Both the position numbers and the translations under genes were made by a program. A stretch of 64,000 nt of DNA from Phanerodontia chrysosporium (Eukaryota > Basidiomycota > Agaricomycetes > Polyporales > Phanerochaetaceae). The notes under the pieces were generated by a model. That model ran no database searches, was not told where the DNA came from, and saw only the letters and a program-made list of their open reading frames with translations. How positions within the stretch are numbered: position 1 is the stretch's first letter; every line of letters starts with the position of its first letter. The stretch spans positions 124,001-188,000 of the forward strand of contig MJGA01000038.1 in NCBI GenBank assembly GCA_001910725.1. The letters run 5' to 3'. Of the stretch, positions 21,524 through 33,700 are shown one piece after another.

Positions 21524-22629
21524 ACATTTCTGTCTCTTGGGTGGAATCATGACGTCCAACTTCCGCCTGCGCCACCAACGTAACGACCCTGCCCGCACTA
21601 ACTGACGAACGGTGTGATAGTTTGCGCTGCATAGGTTGCGGCCATCTGTCCTGTTTTCGCCGTTCGGGCTTGCGTTCGAGCTTGACATAGAGAGGCCGCT
21701 AGATCCTCAAGCGGGCATAGCTCACCTGGGCGCAATGATCTGCTCGGGCTATGTTGACGTGTCCGTGCCTGGTGGCGTCTGCACGAAACGATGGTCTAAC
21801 GTACACGGACGCCCACAGCCGGATCGGACGGCTTTTTTGGTGCACATGGTCTTGGGAGTGATGCTGTGTGCCGAATGTGTTTCGCCGCGCTCGCGTAGAC
21901 GTGGTGGCTGGCCCACCTTACGATCGTGTAGGCTCGGAGGCGAGAGTATGGAGCGGGCTGTGTTCCGGGCGGGCGTCGAACGACATACGTGGTAAGTTGC
22001 ACAAACTAGGCAATTCCCTGATATCAAGGGCGTTCCTCAGCCGTCTTTGCGGTGCTGCATCTAATCTGCCCACGCCGTCTCCCCGTGTCTCCCGTCTTGC
22101 CGAGCACGCCCTCGGGCTCTGGCGCAGTGGCTTCCAGAGCGCGCAAGAGTCCGACCTCATTTCGGTACACGCGTTGGCGTGCTGCTGAGTCGGACTAGAG
22201 GCGACGCTGGATGTCGAGCTCACACAGCACTCCGCCCTTGGACGGAGCCTCGTGGCGAGTTGCGTTAGCCAAGTGTGGTACAATGGGTGGGAAGCCTCAC
22301 GTGCGCAATGGCAACAGTGGGAAGATTGACCCTTGGGTGTGAGCACAGCCTGCTCGGGGTCTTTCCGTCCAACGAGGCCGATGGCTGATCCGTGGGCCTG
22401 CCCAGCTGCACATCGAGCTCCCTTCCGGAGAAGCAATCCCTGCGGGCGCGAAAGAGGTACCTGATGAATCGATAGACCTCAAGGTTGGCATCACGCTCTG
22501 AGGCTGTTGTACCTCCGTCAGTTGCAAATTGGCATCGGGCCCGCTCTCGAGGTTCCAACGGCGCATCGCAACAGTTTAGCTTCTGCGCATAGGCGCGTAA
22601 CCCCACATCCTCGAGCATGGCGTGTTCTG
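21524..22629. other. intergenic, nothing recognised
   Basis: Short overlapping frames only, none with motifs or splice support. Confidence 0.5.
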
Positions 22630-22637
22630 TATATAAG
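22630..22637 (+). promoter_or_regulatory. TATA box of the short-chain dehydrogenase gene
   Basis: TATATAAG, 73 nt before the ATG at 22703. Confidence 0.65.
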
Positions 22638-22702
22638 CCCTGAGCGGTTCGGCAGCCGTCAGCATTCCTCATCCTCCTCTCTCCAAAACACTCTTCCGCC
22701 CT

Positions 22703-23867
22703 ATGCCTTCCCTCATCCCTCAAGAGCCTCAGCGTGTCTGGTTCATCACTGGTGAGCCTACAAGCAACTCTCTACACCTGGGTGGCTCTGACAAGCGGCA
22801 TACAGGAACCTCCTCCGGCTTTGGCAAACACCTCGTGGAGTCTGCGCTCGCTCGCGGCGATCGCGTGATTGCCACCGCACGCTCGACGGACAAGATCAAG
22901 TCCCTCATGTCGCTCCCGGGAGCGTCCCCGTCCCGCCTTGCGCTGCTCAGGCTAGACGTCTCCGACAGCGTCGAGACCATCCTGCGGACCATGAACTACG
23001 CCATCTCGATATGGGGCCGCATCGACGTGGTCGTCAACAACGCGGGTCTCGGCATGAAGTCGGTGCTTGAGGAGGGCGGGTGCGCACATCCCAAACTCCG
23101 ACTACATGTAGACATTGACCCCGCTCGCCAGGTCCCTTGCTGCCATGCAGCAGTTCCAAACCAACGTCTTCGGCGTCCTAAACGTGACAAACGCCGTCCT
23201 CCCCCATATGCGGGAACGCAGATCAGGGACGGTTGTCATCGTTGGCTCCCGTACAGGGTGGCATGCTGCTTGCCCCGTAAGTACTTGAATTCAATCGTGC
23301 CTGCTTGACCGTTACTGACATGCCTCTCTTCCGCAGCCAGTCGGTGAGACATCACGTTGCTGTGCTTACCCAAGCTAGAGACTCACCTTACCCTTTGCAG
23401 GCTTCTACGCCGCGTCAAAAGCCGCAATCCACGGTGGGTAGCACTGCAGACCCTTGATGCACGCCATCTCTGACGACGTCTCTGCAGCCATTGGCGAGAC
23501 GTACGCGGCCGAGCTCGCGCAGTTTGGCATTCGCGTCACGGTCGTCATTCCAGGCTCGTTCCGCACTGGTGCACTCGGGCAGCCGATCACCATCCACAAG
23601 CACATCCCTGCGTACGACATGCTCCGCGAAAAGGGGCGTGCACGCTTCAACTCGATCTCGGGCCACGAGCGCGGCGACCCCGCAAAGGCGATGGACCTCC
23701 TCGTCGACGTCGTCCGCGGCGAAGGCAGGGCCCGCGGCCGCGAGTGGCCAATGTGGTTGTTCATGGGTCAGGACGCCTATCGGGACGTGCGGGGCAAGTG
23801 CGACGCGGTGCTGCGCACCCTCGACGCCTGGGAGGACCTCTCCACAAACCTCGAGTTTGACCAGTGA
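22703..23867 (+). CDS. short-chain dehydrogenase/reductase
   Basis: Six exons, 22703-22751, 22806-23079, 23132-23276, 23337-23343, 23401-23433 and 23488-23867, sum to exactly 296 codons. The product of 295 residues is a classical SDR: TGTSSGFG for the dinucleotide, DVSD, NNAGLG, and the catalytic YAASK. Exon 4 is only 7 nt and supplies P-V-G just before the catalytic FYAASK block; without it the frame breaks. The NAD(P)-dependent oxidoreductase substrate cannot be told from sequence. The C-terminal part (WPMWLFMGQDAY) is typical of fungal SDRs of unknown substrate. Cytosolic, no signal peptide. Confidence 0.9.
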
Positions 23868-24869
23868 TGTGTTCGTTCTGGAGTTGTTTTCTTGTTAACA
23901 TCACTCGCTGTATTGATTGCAGCACTGCATTATCATGGACCTTGCGGCAAATGGACGGTTGCACATCTCAATGGACCTTTAATGTATCAATAACATATGA
24001 CCCCCGCAGCGTAGCCACCGTATAATTCTCGACACTACACGTAATTAGCGTATATAGCCTATTATAAAATAGCGTACCGACCTAGACAGCCTTCCTGTGC
24101 TCGGCTGTAGAGCGACCTGGACCAATGACACATCATTCGCTCCCCGCCTCCGCATGATGACCTCCCGCGATGGGCTTCAACGCACGACTGCCGGCGGCAC
24201 AGGCCTCCATCTCCCAAGCCAATCGGCCGGGACAATGGATCTCGCAGCACTTTCACATTCCGGCAGGGGCCACCCGCGAGCTGCATGTGGGCCCGCGGAG
24301 TGGCAGCGCAGCGCAGCGTCAGGATACGGTGCACGGCCGCGACGCTCGCTCCACGGGCGTAGAACGCACCGGGCACCCTCATCAGCGGGAGCAACGCCCG
24401 CGGGCCCCAGGGCGCCGCCAAGAGATGGGCCTCATGTCTGCGCGAGGGTCGCTCCCGCGGGCGCGAGGGAAAGACGCTGCGTCATCTTGTGCCGCTCATT
24501 TGGGACCGAGCACAGCCCAGGACATTGTCGGTGACGCCTGCGACGAGCGGCATCGTGGCTGAGATGTCGCGGCTGACGAGGGAGATGACGAGAGCGGGCC
24601 GAAGCGGGCGAGATTGTGCGCTGTGTTCTGCGGCGAGATCAGAGAGAGGCGTGATTGCGCACTTACGGGCATCTGCAACCATCACCTGAGCTCAGGTCCG
24701 CAAAGCCCGCAATGCTCGTCACAGACCATGGATTGTGTGCGGTAGAGTCCATGTGGTGAATGACATGGGTCCTGATAAGCCATCTACAGGTTGGACATGT
24801 ATTGAAGTGATCTAAGTCTAAAGTGCGCGCAGGTCCTGGTGTTAAATGAAGTCACTCGAGTAAGTACGT
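23868..24869. other. intergenic between convergent genes, nothing recognised
   Basis: The convergent dehydrogenase and carrier genes leave 1 kb. A plus-strand frame at 24097-24562 lacks motifs. Confidence 0.5.
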
Positions 24870-26809
24870 CTATAGCAATAGCAACGCCACTGCGGTAAGG
24901 GCTCTGCAGGGTCAGATGTCAGCCAGTTGAAATATCCTGCTGCCCGCGAACTTACGAGGATGAGAAGAACATAAATACATCTGGAGACGCCTGATGAGTC
25001 CGTGGGATTCGGGAATCGCAAACTGATGGGCTCACATTGCACTAAAAGGAAAGCCTGCCGGACTACGGTCAGCATCGCCACCGGCCGTGCGCAGAACGGG
25101 CAGAGCGTACCGAAAGCGTGTCCACGTCGCCATCTGGGGCATAGAGGCTTGCAACGATCATCTGGCTGGCAAGACAGAGAGGCACAGCGTGAGCACACGG
25201 GACGCAGCGCGGAGGGAGATGGTCCGCACTTGACGGCAGCGGGCGTGCCGCTGAGGAACATCGCCACGAACCGCTCGGCCTTGGACGCGTGGTCGATGAG
25301 GCCGCCTGCGGTCATGCCCTGGACCATGAAGACGCCGAAGACGGGCAGGAGCACCATCTTGACAAGGGTGACCGCGAGCATCGCCGCGATCGGCAGGCGC
25401 GAGAGCGGCCGGGGCACGCGCAGGCGGGCGAACGACGCGCCGAGCATGATGAGCGCGAGCGGCACGGCAATGTTCCCGACGAACTCCGCTGCACAGACGT
25501 CAGCCACTCGAGACCGGCGCAACCGGGGAGGCGCGCGGGGGGGACGCACCGGTGTCAATGATGAAGGCCAGCGGCGGCTTCCCGTCGGGCCCATGCCAGC
25601 GCGGCCCGCCTTCGCCCGAGACGTCGACAAAGAGCGCCTTGAGGTCCTGGACGAGCGCGATAGGCAGCGAGAGCGCAATCGCGACGGTGACAGGCGTTAC
25701 TATGGCCTTGAGCGGGCGGAGCGAGCGCGTGACGGCCGCGGGGAGGAAGGCCCCGCCGGCATGCGAGGCGACACTCGGCGCGGCCGTGACGCTCCCCGAC
25801 TCGTGTGCGTGGTCGGGGCCCGCCGCGGCCTCGCAGAGTTCAGGGGTGGCGCAAGGGCGGGCTGACGGCGAAGACAGCCGTGAGATCCGCCGCACGAGCT
25901 GCACGTCTGGGTCGAGCGCGGCCGGATCGTCGAGGAAGCCCTGCGCTGGGCCCGCCAGAGCCTCAGGGTCCATGTCCTTCTTCTCGTCTGGGAAGACAGG
26001 GCTCGCGGTCGTGGGTTCGGGAGCGGCCTTCTGCGCGCTTGCGCTGGGCTCGCGAAGCACGTATCGCGCGAAGAGCGAGCCCAGCGGCTTCTCTTTCCAT
26101 GAGCACCGCCTCTCTGCCTCTTCTCCTTGTGGCACTCCGGGCAGATAGTCCCACGAGAGCGAGTGAGCCGCGCCGCAGACCCAGAACACGAGGTGGTATG
26201 AGACGATAAAGATGGAAACGAACGATACGCCCACTTTCTGTCCAAGTCAGTTTCCATAATGGTCATGCTGAACGATATGAAGCCTCACGTTGTGGATCGG
26301 TATTTGGATCAAAGGGGGCCTGTTGGGTCACGGAGAGGACGACGGCGTTTGCTGCAGTGAGGTTGAATGAGCGGGCTCAATAGGACGCGTGAAACACACG
26401 CACGAAGGTTTCCCCAGTTACTCATGCCTGTCAGAACAATGATGCCCTGCCAGAAATTCCGCGGCACGTAGCATACTTCGCGGACGATCACGCCCCCCAA
26501 AAAGCCAAGGATCATGTACACGAAAGCGGTGAGGAACAGCGGGCCTAACGCGGAGATGTTCTGGGGGGTGAAGGCGGGCACGATGTTGGCAAAGACGAGC
26601 AGAGGGAGCGAGACGTTCATGGTGACCTGCGACGCGCCTCGAGACGCAGCCGCGGGGAACATGTCCTTCTTGGCCAGGAAATAGCCACAGAAGATGGATA
26701 TAAATCTGCACAGATACGTCAAGCATGCTATGAAGGATAGGCTTGATGTCACTCACGTCTTGATGAGGGGCATCACGCCCGAGTAGATGAGGAAGCCTGC
26801 TGAAGGCAT
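24870..26809 (-). CDS. auxin efflux carrier-type membrane transporter (PIN/Ecm3-like)
   Basis: Minus strand, start ATG 26809, stop at 24870-24872, about nine exons with introns of about 45-70 nt. N-terminal hydrophobic helices include FISIFCGYFLAKKDMFP, MNVSLPLLVFANIVPAF and the FLGGVIVREVCYVPRNF block with GMSNWGNLPNAVVLS, a signature of the membrane transport (Mem_trans) family. A hydrophilic loop of about 150 residues rich in P, S and E follows, then C-terminal helices (VGNIAVPLALIMLGASFARL, FLSGTPAAVNQMIVASLYA, and the terminal ALTAVALLLL). The last exon reads in a frame different from the longest open frame; splicing at 24918-25000 selects it. In fungi such carriers sit in the ER or plasma membrane; substrate unknown. 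Confidence 0.85.
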
Positions 26810-27424
26810 GTCGAACTGTCGTCAAACGAATCTTCCGTGGGCCGTCGTCGTCGTCGTTCGTCAAGTCATCTCAAGTTCTGTGCCCCTCTCCGGCGACAGA
26901 TAGTCGTGCGTCTGCAACCCTCGAGGCGAGGGCGCAAGGACGTGGGAAGTGAAGTCAAAGTTGAGTCAAGGTCGTCCGACTCGTCCGACACAGAGCTGTG
27001 TCATGATTGGGCAGGCGGCGGGTCGCCCGGCCCACTCATTCCGTCGCTTCTCCGTGTCGCCCTCACGTGGGCTGATGCGCTTGATGCGCTCCACTTTCGT
27101 GGCACCGGAACGAACATCCTATCTGCGCAGTCCAAGGGTGCGCGGCTTTCGCAGTCGCGAATCTCAGTCGTCCTTAACTCGTGTATGTGGTGCGCCGCAT
27201 GGCAATGGTTAAGATGGCAACATTTGCTCAGGTAAAGACTGGTCTATGCATGCAGTGCTACCGTGGCTGACGCAAATGTTGCGCAGTGTCTGGTCATTTC
27301 CGTTCGCGTACCTCGTCCACCCCGGTCACCGCGATACATTCTTGGACCTCCTGCAGGGCATCGTCATCCTCGTCAGTGGCGCAAACAAATCCGGCCTCGG
27401 AGTCGTTCTGCAGACCTGGATATC
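26810..27424. other. intergenic, nothing recognised
   Basis: Upstream region of the carrier gene and 3' flank of Cys-rich member 6. No coding support. Confidence 0.5.
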
Positions 27425-27920
27425 TTACTCCGAGTCCTGCGGCGACGAAGCGCACCTGACAGAGTTGAGTCTGTCATTGAACGCAGTGTTGCCGTCACCC
27501 AGGTCAGCAATCCCGGGGTACGTGACGTCGATGTCGTAGCCTTCGCAGCTGAGTCCCCTGCGTGGACGTCAGCGATGCCATCTTGCATGGCGGTAGGATA
27601 CCCTACGTGAAGACCGTGCAGCTCGATCCGACAGGCGGACTGATAGCCGAGACATCGTTCTGGTACGCCTCTGGGAACGTGACGCACTCCGTGCCGTTGA
27701 ACCTGACGGGCGTGCAGCTTCCACCGAAATTGGCGTCGGTGCAAATCACGAGACCGTCATCCCCAGAGCGGCGAGCCTACACACCGTTCAGCACAAGGTA
27801 TGGCGGTGAAGTAGTCATGAGATGTACCGTGGTGAATCTGGTGCCTATGGAGACTGCAAGTACGTTGCCAGCGTAGACCATGACTGCGGCGAAGGTGGTG
27901 TACACGGTCCTCCTGTACAT
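27425..27920 (-). CDS. small secreted cysteine-rich protein, crystallin-like family, member 6 (divergent)
   Basis: Minus-strand exons 27920-27828, 27776-27607 and 27557-27425 give 131 residues. The introns are 51 and 49 nt and again fall in phases 0 and 2. Unspliced frames are short and look like debris, but the spliced frame is fully open. The signal peptide begins MYRRTVYTTFAAVMVYAGN. Conserved blocks are VICTDANFGGSC (F replaces W), QNDVSAISPP, YPGIADLGDGN and FNDRLNSVRC. All six cysteines are kept. It is 20 kb from members 1-5 and has diverged most. A TATA box lies 68-74 nt upstream. Confidence 0.85.
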
Positions 27921-27987
27921 CTTGGCTCTGGGAGCGTTGTAAAGGCCGCGAAGTTCTGTAGAGCTTAAACAGATGGGGTGAGTTCAT

Positions 27988-27994
27988 CTTTATA
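27988..27994 (-). promoter_or_regulatory. TATA box of secreted Cys-rich gene 6
   Basis: TATAAAG on the minus strand, starting 74 nt upstream of the ATG at 27920. Confidence 0.65.
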
Positions 27995-29680
27995 CCCTCG
28001 ACCGGACTGGAACTCACCGGTGCATCAGACCCGGACGCGGCTGGCGTTCATACAATACCCGGTCATGATAGCTAGCTAGCTAAAATCAGACATGTCAATG
28101 CGAGCGCAATGTCAGCGATGTCCGCGCGGCGCACCATGTGGAAGCCAGTACGGGAGCCAGGATCGACGGGCACCGCCGCTTCATGATGAAGCCAGGGAAC
28201 TCGTGCTATTGGCAAGGTGTCGTCCAGGTAGGTATGACACTAAACGAGTCTCTCGCATTGGACTTTATTATCTTGGTCGCTCAGAATTCCTGAAGGCGAA
28301 CAATGTCGTCCAGGGCGCTGGTGCTATCCATCACTACGAGCGAAGGTTGCGGACGGACGCCAAGCACTAGAAGCATACCGGAGCCCACGGCGAGTTGCAG
28401 AGGACGCTGCGACGGACACCTTGAGCGCGTCGCCGAGTGTCATGGGAATTGCTTGGCAATGAGGAGGCGCGCCCCGGCGCCGACCACGGCCCTACGACAG
28501 GGTGGATGGTTTGTTTGCGTCGCCTGTGGGCTGGCACTGGAAGCGTCAAGATTCATGACCCTGCATGCTGCGATCATGGGGTCAGAACTGTATCCTCGGG
28601 TTGAGCAAATGCTTGGCGCACCAGATCCTCTCCAGCTAATGCTGGAGGCCTGGGACACTATGGTCGCACGTCTCGTTCCTGATAACAGTACCACTGTGAG
28701 CAGGTAACCTTACGGGTGAGCTCTCCGCAGTGATGAAGTTTTGACGGCTAACCTTGGGGTATGAGGCGGCTGGCCATAAGACAGGCGCTCCGTCGGATGG
28801 CTACATCATCACTGGCTACGCGCTTCTGCGACAAGTAGCCATGGTCGACGGAGGCACAGAAGGATCGTTGGCAGCATCAAAGGACGGTATTCTCTTACAG
28901 AGCCTTTGCAAAGTAGTAGGTGCGCTGGCGATGCACGATAGACTTTGCGCTTCATGACTGATTTCTTTGAGATCTTCTCATGTAGTAGTCATCTCGTGTT
29001 TTCTCACGCACCCGGCGGAAGAGACCGGCCATTATGTCGCCCGGCCGAGGTCCCGTGACGCGAACGCCACGAAGGCGCGCAAACAAAGACAAACACGGCC
29101 GCGCGCGCGAGGGCACTGCCACGTCGGACGCACGCGCTGCGCTCAGCGGAGCCGAGGCGCAGACCGCCGCCCGTTGTGTGCTTCACCTCCCGCCGGCATC
29201 ACCCCTGCCCGCCTGCTCCTGATTCCCGCTCGCGAGCACCCGCTGCTGTAACAAAGACCCGGCGCGTCCGCTCGCGTCGACTCAGACATCGGCTTCCCTC
29301 GGTGCTCCGAGTCGCATCCCCGTGCGCTGTGGGCGCGGCACCGCTAGGGTGTCCTGCGTGGCACTCGTCTTTGCGCACGAGCAATGCCTAGCGGGGGCTT
29401 CGTCTGTCCAGGCAGTGGGGTATGTTGGATTTGAGCCTTTGGGATCACAGCTAGGCTGAGGGCTGCAGATATCACAGATACCAGGCAAGGTGACGACCAG
29501 TGATACTGTGTCGAACGCCCATCCGCCGCCGGCTGGGGGCACTGCACACTCGCATTGATTGCCTAAGGCTCTCGCGCCGGTCAGACACATCACTGCACAT
29601 GTGTCCGCGAAGGCCGTGTACCTCCGCATGGACTCTGTCGAACCGTGCGTCCGCTCAACCGACTAGGGCAGACTCCAGCG
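27995..29680. other. intergenic between divergent members 6 and 7, nothing firmly recognised
   Basis: 1.7 kb. A plus-strand frame at 28303-28707 (134 codons) has no motif I know and no clear splice partners; it might be a gene relic. A GC-rich tract at 29030-29280 gives overlapping spurious frames. Confidence 0.4.
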
Positions 29681-29687
29681 TATAAAA
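29681..29687 (+). promoter_or_regulatory. TATA box of secreted Cys-rich gene 7
   Basis: TATAAAA, 101 nt before the ATG at 29782. Confidence 0.7.
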
Positions 29688-29781
29688 GCCCGGCAGTCCA
29701 ACGAGAGACAGACAGACACCCAGCCCAGCTGTCACCACTCGCCTCTCGCCTCGCACTTCACGAACAGCTTCACGCCCAGCC

Positions 29782-30263
29782 ATGCAGTTCACGCTCGCCC
29801 TCGCCGCCCTCGCCGCCGCGCTCGCAGCGTCCGCGTCCCCGCTCCAGGTGAGGCTTCCCGTCACCATCGCAAGTCGAGGCGCATGCTGACCGCCGCCGCC
29901 GCAGACCCGTGGGAGCAGCAACCTCTACGTCTGCACCGACGCGAACTGGGCCGGCCTGTGCGAGAACGTCTGGTTCCAGGACGAGACGTGCCAGACGTTC
30001 CCCGGCGAGCTCCAGAACGACATCTCGAGCGTCGGCCCGCCGCAGGGCTACTACTGCTACCTCTACACGTGCGTGCGCCCCGATCTTGACGGGGTTCGGA
30101 CGGTGCTAACGGGCGGGCACGCCACAGTGACTACGACTGCACGGGCGATAACCTGAGCAGCGTGACGTACCCCGGCATCTACGACCTCGGCGACGGCAAC
30201 ACTGGCTACAACGACCGCTTGAACTCGTTCAAGTGCTGGCCTACCTACACCGGCCCCGAATAA
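29782..30263 (+). CDS. small secreted cysteine-rich protein, crystallin-like family, member 7
   Basis: Exons 29782-29847, 29905-30068 and 30128-30263 give 121 residues, the shortest member. The introns are 57 and 59 nt, phases 0 and 2. The signal peptide MQFTLALAALAAALAA is followed almost directly by the first motif block, so the propeptide-like linker seen in members 1-5 is shorter. Blocks are LYVCTDANWAGLC, QNDISSVGPPQ, YPGIYDLGDGN and YNDRLNSFKC, ending in YTGPE as in member 1. Third-position GC is higher than in the other members. Confidence 0.9.
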
Positions 30264-30735
30264 GCGGCTTATGAACCTTGCGGGGTATGTACCACATGTC
30301 CTGCCCGCTGGTGTCCGGCTGACGCGGCGTTGCGTAGGCAGACCGATTGATATCTTCTTTCCATCCTCATAAACACGGACGTTTTACGATTTCATGATGT
30401 TTACGACTTTGTATCATATTGTCGGATCATATCTATCTGTGCCATCAATCTAAAGTTTCTCTGGTGAGCAGGAAAAGTGCTATATATGTAGAGTGCACTT
30501 CCTCGTGACATACACATCTACTCCCCACGGCCGCAGGCCGTGCCCCGCGCAACATCGCGCCACTCACGTGATCGTGACTTCGTCTTTTGACACGTCTATC
30601 ACTCCCTCGAGGTATGATCTTATCTGCTTGCGATGAATCGCAGAAATCGCTAGATAACGAAATGAATATACGAAGAAGATGGCCGATGTTGTGCCCTAGC
30701 GTTCAGTAGCTCCCCTGAGCGAGTATTGTCCTGGG
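30264..30735. other. intergenic, convergent 3' ends
   Basis: AT-rich 3' flank between member 7 and paralog A; nothing recognised. Confidence 0.55.
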
Positions 30736-33700
30736 CTACATGGTCAAAAGGAGGTCCCACGCCTCGGGGTCCATCTTGAGCTTTTTCGCAGGAGGCTCCT
30801 CACTGGCAGCTCCCTCAGTGCCGGATAGACCCAGCCCAGGCTTCTTCTCCTCTGGAGCCGAATGCTCTCGTTTTGCTGCAGGGGTGCTTCCAGGACCATT
30901 GGTAGCCAAGCGGCGACTCGCGCCTGCACCGCCGAGATCTTCAGTCTTGGGTGCGCCAAACCCTTGCCCTGCGTCCCCGACCTTCACCAGTGAGTCGACA
31001 TTGAAGTGGCCCCCGTTCAACCGTTCCTGTTGGGATATCAGCTGCGCCACCTTGTCGTACACGTCCCCCAGGACCGCCCTCTGTGCAGCCTCGTCGTCTC
31101 CAACGCTCGCCAGCACCGCGCCCGCGCGGTCTGTCTCACCGTGCCACGCCACCAGCGCCGCGAGCGCCGCCGTCTTGCGCACCTGTGTAGAGCGCGGGGC
31201 GCGTCAGCCCAGCGCATTCTGTGTCCACATAAAGGACAGAGTGGCGCGTGCGAAAAAACGTACTTTGCACCCGTGCTTCCGCGCGCGCACGGAGACGGCC
31301 TCGCAGGCGGCGAGCGCCCCCGCGTGTGCTGCGGCCTCCGCAGCGACGTGCCGCGCGGCGGCAGCGCCGATGCCCTCGAGCGTGAGCTCTGCAGCCCGCG
31401 TGTCGCGGAGGAACGCGCGCACACGCGCGCAATGCGCGCACGCGCACGTCCACGCCGTGAGCTGCGCGAGCTGCCGGGGCGCGGTGGGCTGCGTGCCTAT
31501 CGAGGCGTGCCATCGTGCCACAATGGCCGTGAGCGCGGGCGCGACCAGGGCGCGGCGCGCCGTGCGCTCGGCCCACGCCGCGAGCGGTGCGAGCGCGGCG
31601 AGGAGGACGGTGCGGGTGTACGCGGTGTCGAGCGTCGAGGTGTCGCTGAGCCGGTGCAGCGCCGGCGCGACGGCGTCCGGGAGGCCGAGAGCTTCGCTCC
31701 AGGCCAGGATGTCGACGATATCGGTGATTGTTGCGAGGGGCGCCTGTGCGGCGTACCGCTGGGCGAGGGTCAGGATGGACTCTTCTAAGACGTCGGGTGC
31801 AATGACACCCTGTGATACGAGGGCTTCCCGTCCTTCATGTAACGTGTCCACAAGCTCGTGGAGGTCGGACAGACTCATGGGCATTGCTCTCAACTCAGAA
31901 AGTAACCTGTATGTGTAAGGTCGGTTTTTGCGCTGGGTCGCAGAGACGTGGACACTACGCACCGCGCCAATCTCGCCTCAGGATTTTTCGAAAGAATGAT
32001 AGCATTGAGGATTTCCTTCGCATGCCCTTCCCGATGCTCGTAGCCCCCGGTTGCTCGCCGTTCCAGTCTGTGCAGGTATGACTGCATGAGAACGTCGGTG
32101 AAACTCCCCAGGCTCTCCAGATGTGCACCAACTGCTCTAGCGCGCTCAGAGCAATGGACTAGGAGGGGCAACATGATTGACATGGCAAAATCTCCAGCGT
32201 CGCCCTCCTCTTCGGGAATATGCTCCTGCACAGTCTTCAGGGCAGAATCCACGAGGTCGATGCACCCGGACTCGGAAGATTCAGTGATGAATCGTCTTGC
32301 CATTTCGGCACCACCCTTTGCAGTGAATGACAACTTAGACAGCGCTGCCGAGGGTAGATCGTGTACAACCGAGTGTCTCTCTTCAAAGTCTCCAATGCGG
32401 CTGTCTGTGGACAGCGCAGCCACGAAGTCGAGTATGACGTAAACATCCGCCGTGTTGATGATGGTCCCGATAATGCTAACAACATTAGACTCAGTATGGA
32501 AGGAAGGAAAGAAAAGACTTACTTCTCCCGCAGAAATGGAAGGCCGCCGTGCTCTACAGCAGTGTCTAACAGGAGGTGGATGTCTTCGTTTCCGGGCTTG
32601 CGTATCGACTGAAGAACCGCTCGAGCCAGCTCTGTGGTCCAATCCTCGATATCGCGTGACCCTTCTGCGAAGGCTCGCAGGCGTGACACAAATAAGAGCC
32701 GTCTTCTGGTGTTCTTATCAGCCTTGAGCATTTCCTCGAATCTGAAGTCTCCACGTCAGCATGAATGGATTTAGTCTGATAAGCAGTGACGCACCCCGCG
32801 CGGACTGCATCGAACCCGAATGTCTCTATCGCCCTCAGTTTCAGCTCGTCGGGTACATGTGCGAGAGCATCGTCTTCACATGCAGCGAAAACCTCGTGCA
32901 ACAGGTCCTCCGCGCCCCACGCGCAAGCCGCTTCCATGCCAAGCGCCAGGGCACGCCGTTTGTCCTGCTGATGCCGCGAGACGACGTGGCGTGCGAGAGG
33001 CATATTGCGTTCCGATCCACGCAGGACGCCTTCCAGGTCGCTGCAGGCACGCGCGAACCCGCTTTCCCCGCTGTAACGCATCGTTCGTGCTGACCCACGC
33101 GGCCACAGCACTAGAAACAAACGTTCGTATACTGCGCCGTATGGAGGCGAGTGTTATAACGCGTAGAGCTGTATCTGCGAGGGCCACTCACCACGCTGGA
33201 TGTAGCCTTCTCCCTGTGGTATAGAGATGCTATCAGTAGATGGACCTGGCAAAATAGGGTGAACACAGACTACGCCTGGAGTGACTTCAACCTCGCCCAA
33301 GGCTTCCTGTTCTGCCCACGGGCCCGCGGTTATCTCCTCTACGATGGTGTTGGGGTCATCGATCTCTTCGTACCAAGGAAATTCCTTCATGATAGTGCGG
33401 CCGTCCAGTGCACGGAGCGGGCCCGAGTATGGCGTGAGTTCCGTGTCCTTGTCGCCTAGTTTGAGAATGTGCAGGGTTTCGGCGTCATCGGGCCCGGGGA
33501 TGTAGGTAAAGCTTGCATCAAAGATATTCTGAACGCCTCCGCTCGCGAAGCCAACGCTGAAGCCCCAGCGCGCTGCTGCGGTGCGCAGAAGGCTGAGTCG
33601 CCGTGAGTCCGCGCCAGCAAGGAGAGGTACGCAGGCCTTCGTCGACCCGGGTTCAGGTGGTGTGTCCGCGAACGCATCGTCACTGAAATCCTTGCCGGGA

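Noticed and set aside
25002..25865. 287-codon plus-strand frame
   Set aside because: Antisense to the auxin-efflux-type carrier exons.
28303..28707. 134-codon frame between secreted members 6 and 7
   Set aside because: No homology to neighbours, no motif, no splice partners; may be chance.
30740..31918. 392-codon plus-strand frame
   Set aside because: It is antisense to the C-terminal exons of paralog A, low in complexity (Ala/Arg/Ser) and an effect of GC-rich codons.
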